Of a DNA stretch of 64,000 bases, positions 63,727 to 64,000 are shown piece by piece (within the stretch, counting starts at the first letter, position 1; each line of letters starts with the position of its first letter). The notes beneath the pieces were generated by a model. The model was not told the DNA's origin, searched no databases, and was given only the letters and a program-made list of their open reading frames with translations. Source of the stretch: Streptomyces sp. NBC_00271 (GTDB lineage Bacteria; Actinomycetota; Actinomycetes; Streptomycetales; Streptomycetaceae). Location: the NCBI RefSeq assembly GCF_036178845.1, contig NZ_CP108070.1:1860001-1924000 (forward strand), written 5' to 3'. Both the position numbers and the translations under genes were made by a program.

Positions 63727-63864
63727 TCGGCGCCGTCCTGGCCGAGCAGAACGACGAATGGAGCGAGGTCATACGTGGGCCGCGAACTCCTCGCCAGGGC
63801 CCGCCTCCACCCGATCGAGTCAGAACGCGACGACACCGCCCTGCCCACCGGACTCACCGCATAG
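63727..63864 (+). pseudogene. IS256 (mutator)-type transposase, C-terminal fragment
   Basis: GAVLAEQNDEWSEVIR is followed, one frame over, by GRELLARARLHP and a tail ending LPTGLTA and a stop. This is the C-terminal pattern of Streptomyces mutator-type transposases (LAEQ.DEW then a short Arg-rich tail). One frameshift lies near 63778. Confidence 0.6.
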
Positions 63865-63922
63865 CCTCAAGACGAGATCACCGAGTGGCCGTCGATACAC
63901 CACTCCAGCGGACGTGACCTGA

Positions 63923-63976
63923 GGGCAGCTTCGCCTGCCCGGCCCTCGCGCGCGGCCCCGCCGTCGCGCGCGAGGG
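63923..63976. terminator. tandem hairpins at the right edge
   Basis: A 6-bp stem (GGGCAG/CTGCCC, 63923-63940) is followed by a perfect 12-bp stem (63943-63954 with 63965-63976, CCCTCGCGCGCG). They follow the transposase fragment and may terminate transcription from either side. The last 24 bases show nothing further. Confidence 0.5.
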
Positions 63977-64000
63977 GACAGAACGGCGCCCGGTCCCCTC

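Noticed and set aside
1..64000. tRNA or rRNA genes
   Set aside because: No cloverleaf-like or rRNA-like segment was recognised by eye; a tRNAscan or Infernal run would be decisive.

Overview
The window has very high GC, strong third-position GC bias, GTG and TTG starts, AGGAGG-type ribosome sites and typical actinobacterial gene families (SpoIIE phosphatases, expansin, KdpFABC, MMPL, DUF305/DUF6153). It is best read as a Streptomyces (or close relative) chromosomal segment, probably accessory or arm-proximal because it holds many transposase relics and broken genes. No rRNA, tRNA or CRISPR was recognised.

Layout. 0-4.3 kb: an inositol-type sugar ABC importer (lipoprotein, permease, ATPase) with an IolE-like isomerase, driven from a symmetric divergent promoter. 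4.3-8.5 kb: a deletion scar joining two beheaded genes (ALDH and SDR), then a TetR regulator, a CoA-transferase, an acyl-CoA dehydrogenase and a HIT protein. 8.6-26.1 kb: a mosaic of relics. It contains an MMPL gene whose 5' end is inverted, fragments of IS5, Tn3, IS1182 and IS4 transposases, an orphan integrase, a nonsense-broken zinc peptide and a DHFR-like gene with a small internal inversion. Intact genes sit among them: Nudix, a TetR-MFS-epoxide hydrolase operon, a GAF-SpoIIE phosphatase (a second one is frameshifted), an expansin and a GNAT.

26.5-32.4 kb: a glycosyltransferase operon (GT2-GtrA and GT39) followed by a two-component pair. 32.7-34.0 kb: an apparently intact IS3 element. 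34-42.3 kb: TetR, dihydrolipoamide dehydrogenase, isochorismatase-like, thioesterase and HxlR genes, a flavin monooxygenase divergent from a PucR-type regulator, and a secreted SGNH esterase. 42.4-46.6 kb: two secreted proteins of unknown function, a frameshifted HD-domain gene, an IS5 relic, a small membrane protein, a methyltransferase and a Nudix hydrolase.

46.6-57.9 kb: a potassium island, all on the minus strand: kdpD, a DUF4118 protein, a KimA-like K+ permease, a 27-residue membrane microprotein, kdpF, kdpA, kdpB, kdpC and kdpE. The three upstream regions share helically phased TTGAC boxes, which could be KdpE sites. KdpD would sense, KdpE would regulate, and Kdp plus KimA would import K+. 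58-64 kb: a DUF6153/DUF305 pair, a decayed MFS gene beside its TetR, a GNAT, an ABC-2-like membrane protein with a divergent MarR regulator, and terminal relics of XRE and IS256-type genes.

Most worth follow-up: the microprotein coupled to kdpF, the shared TTGAC boxes, the two small intragenic inversions, and a 24-bp perfect palindrome exactly at a reading-frame break.
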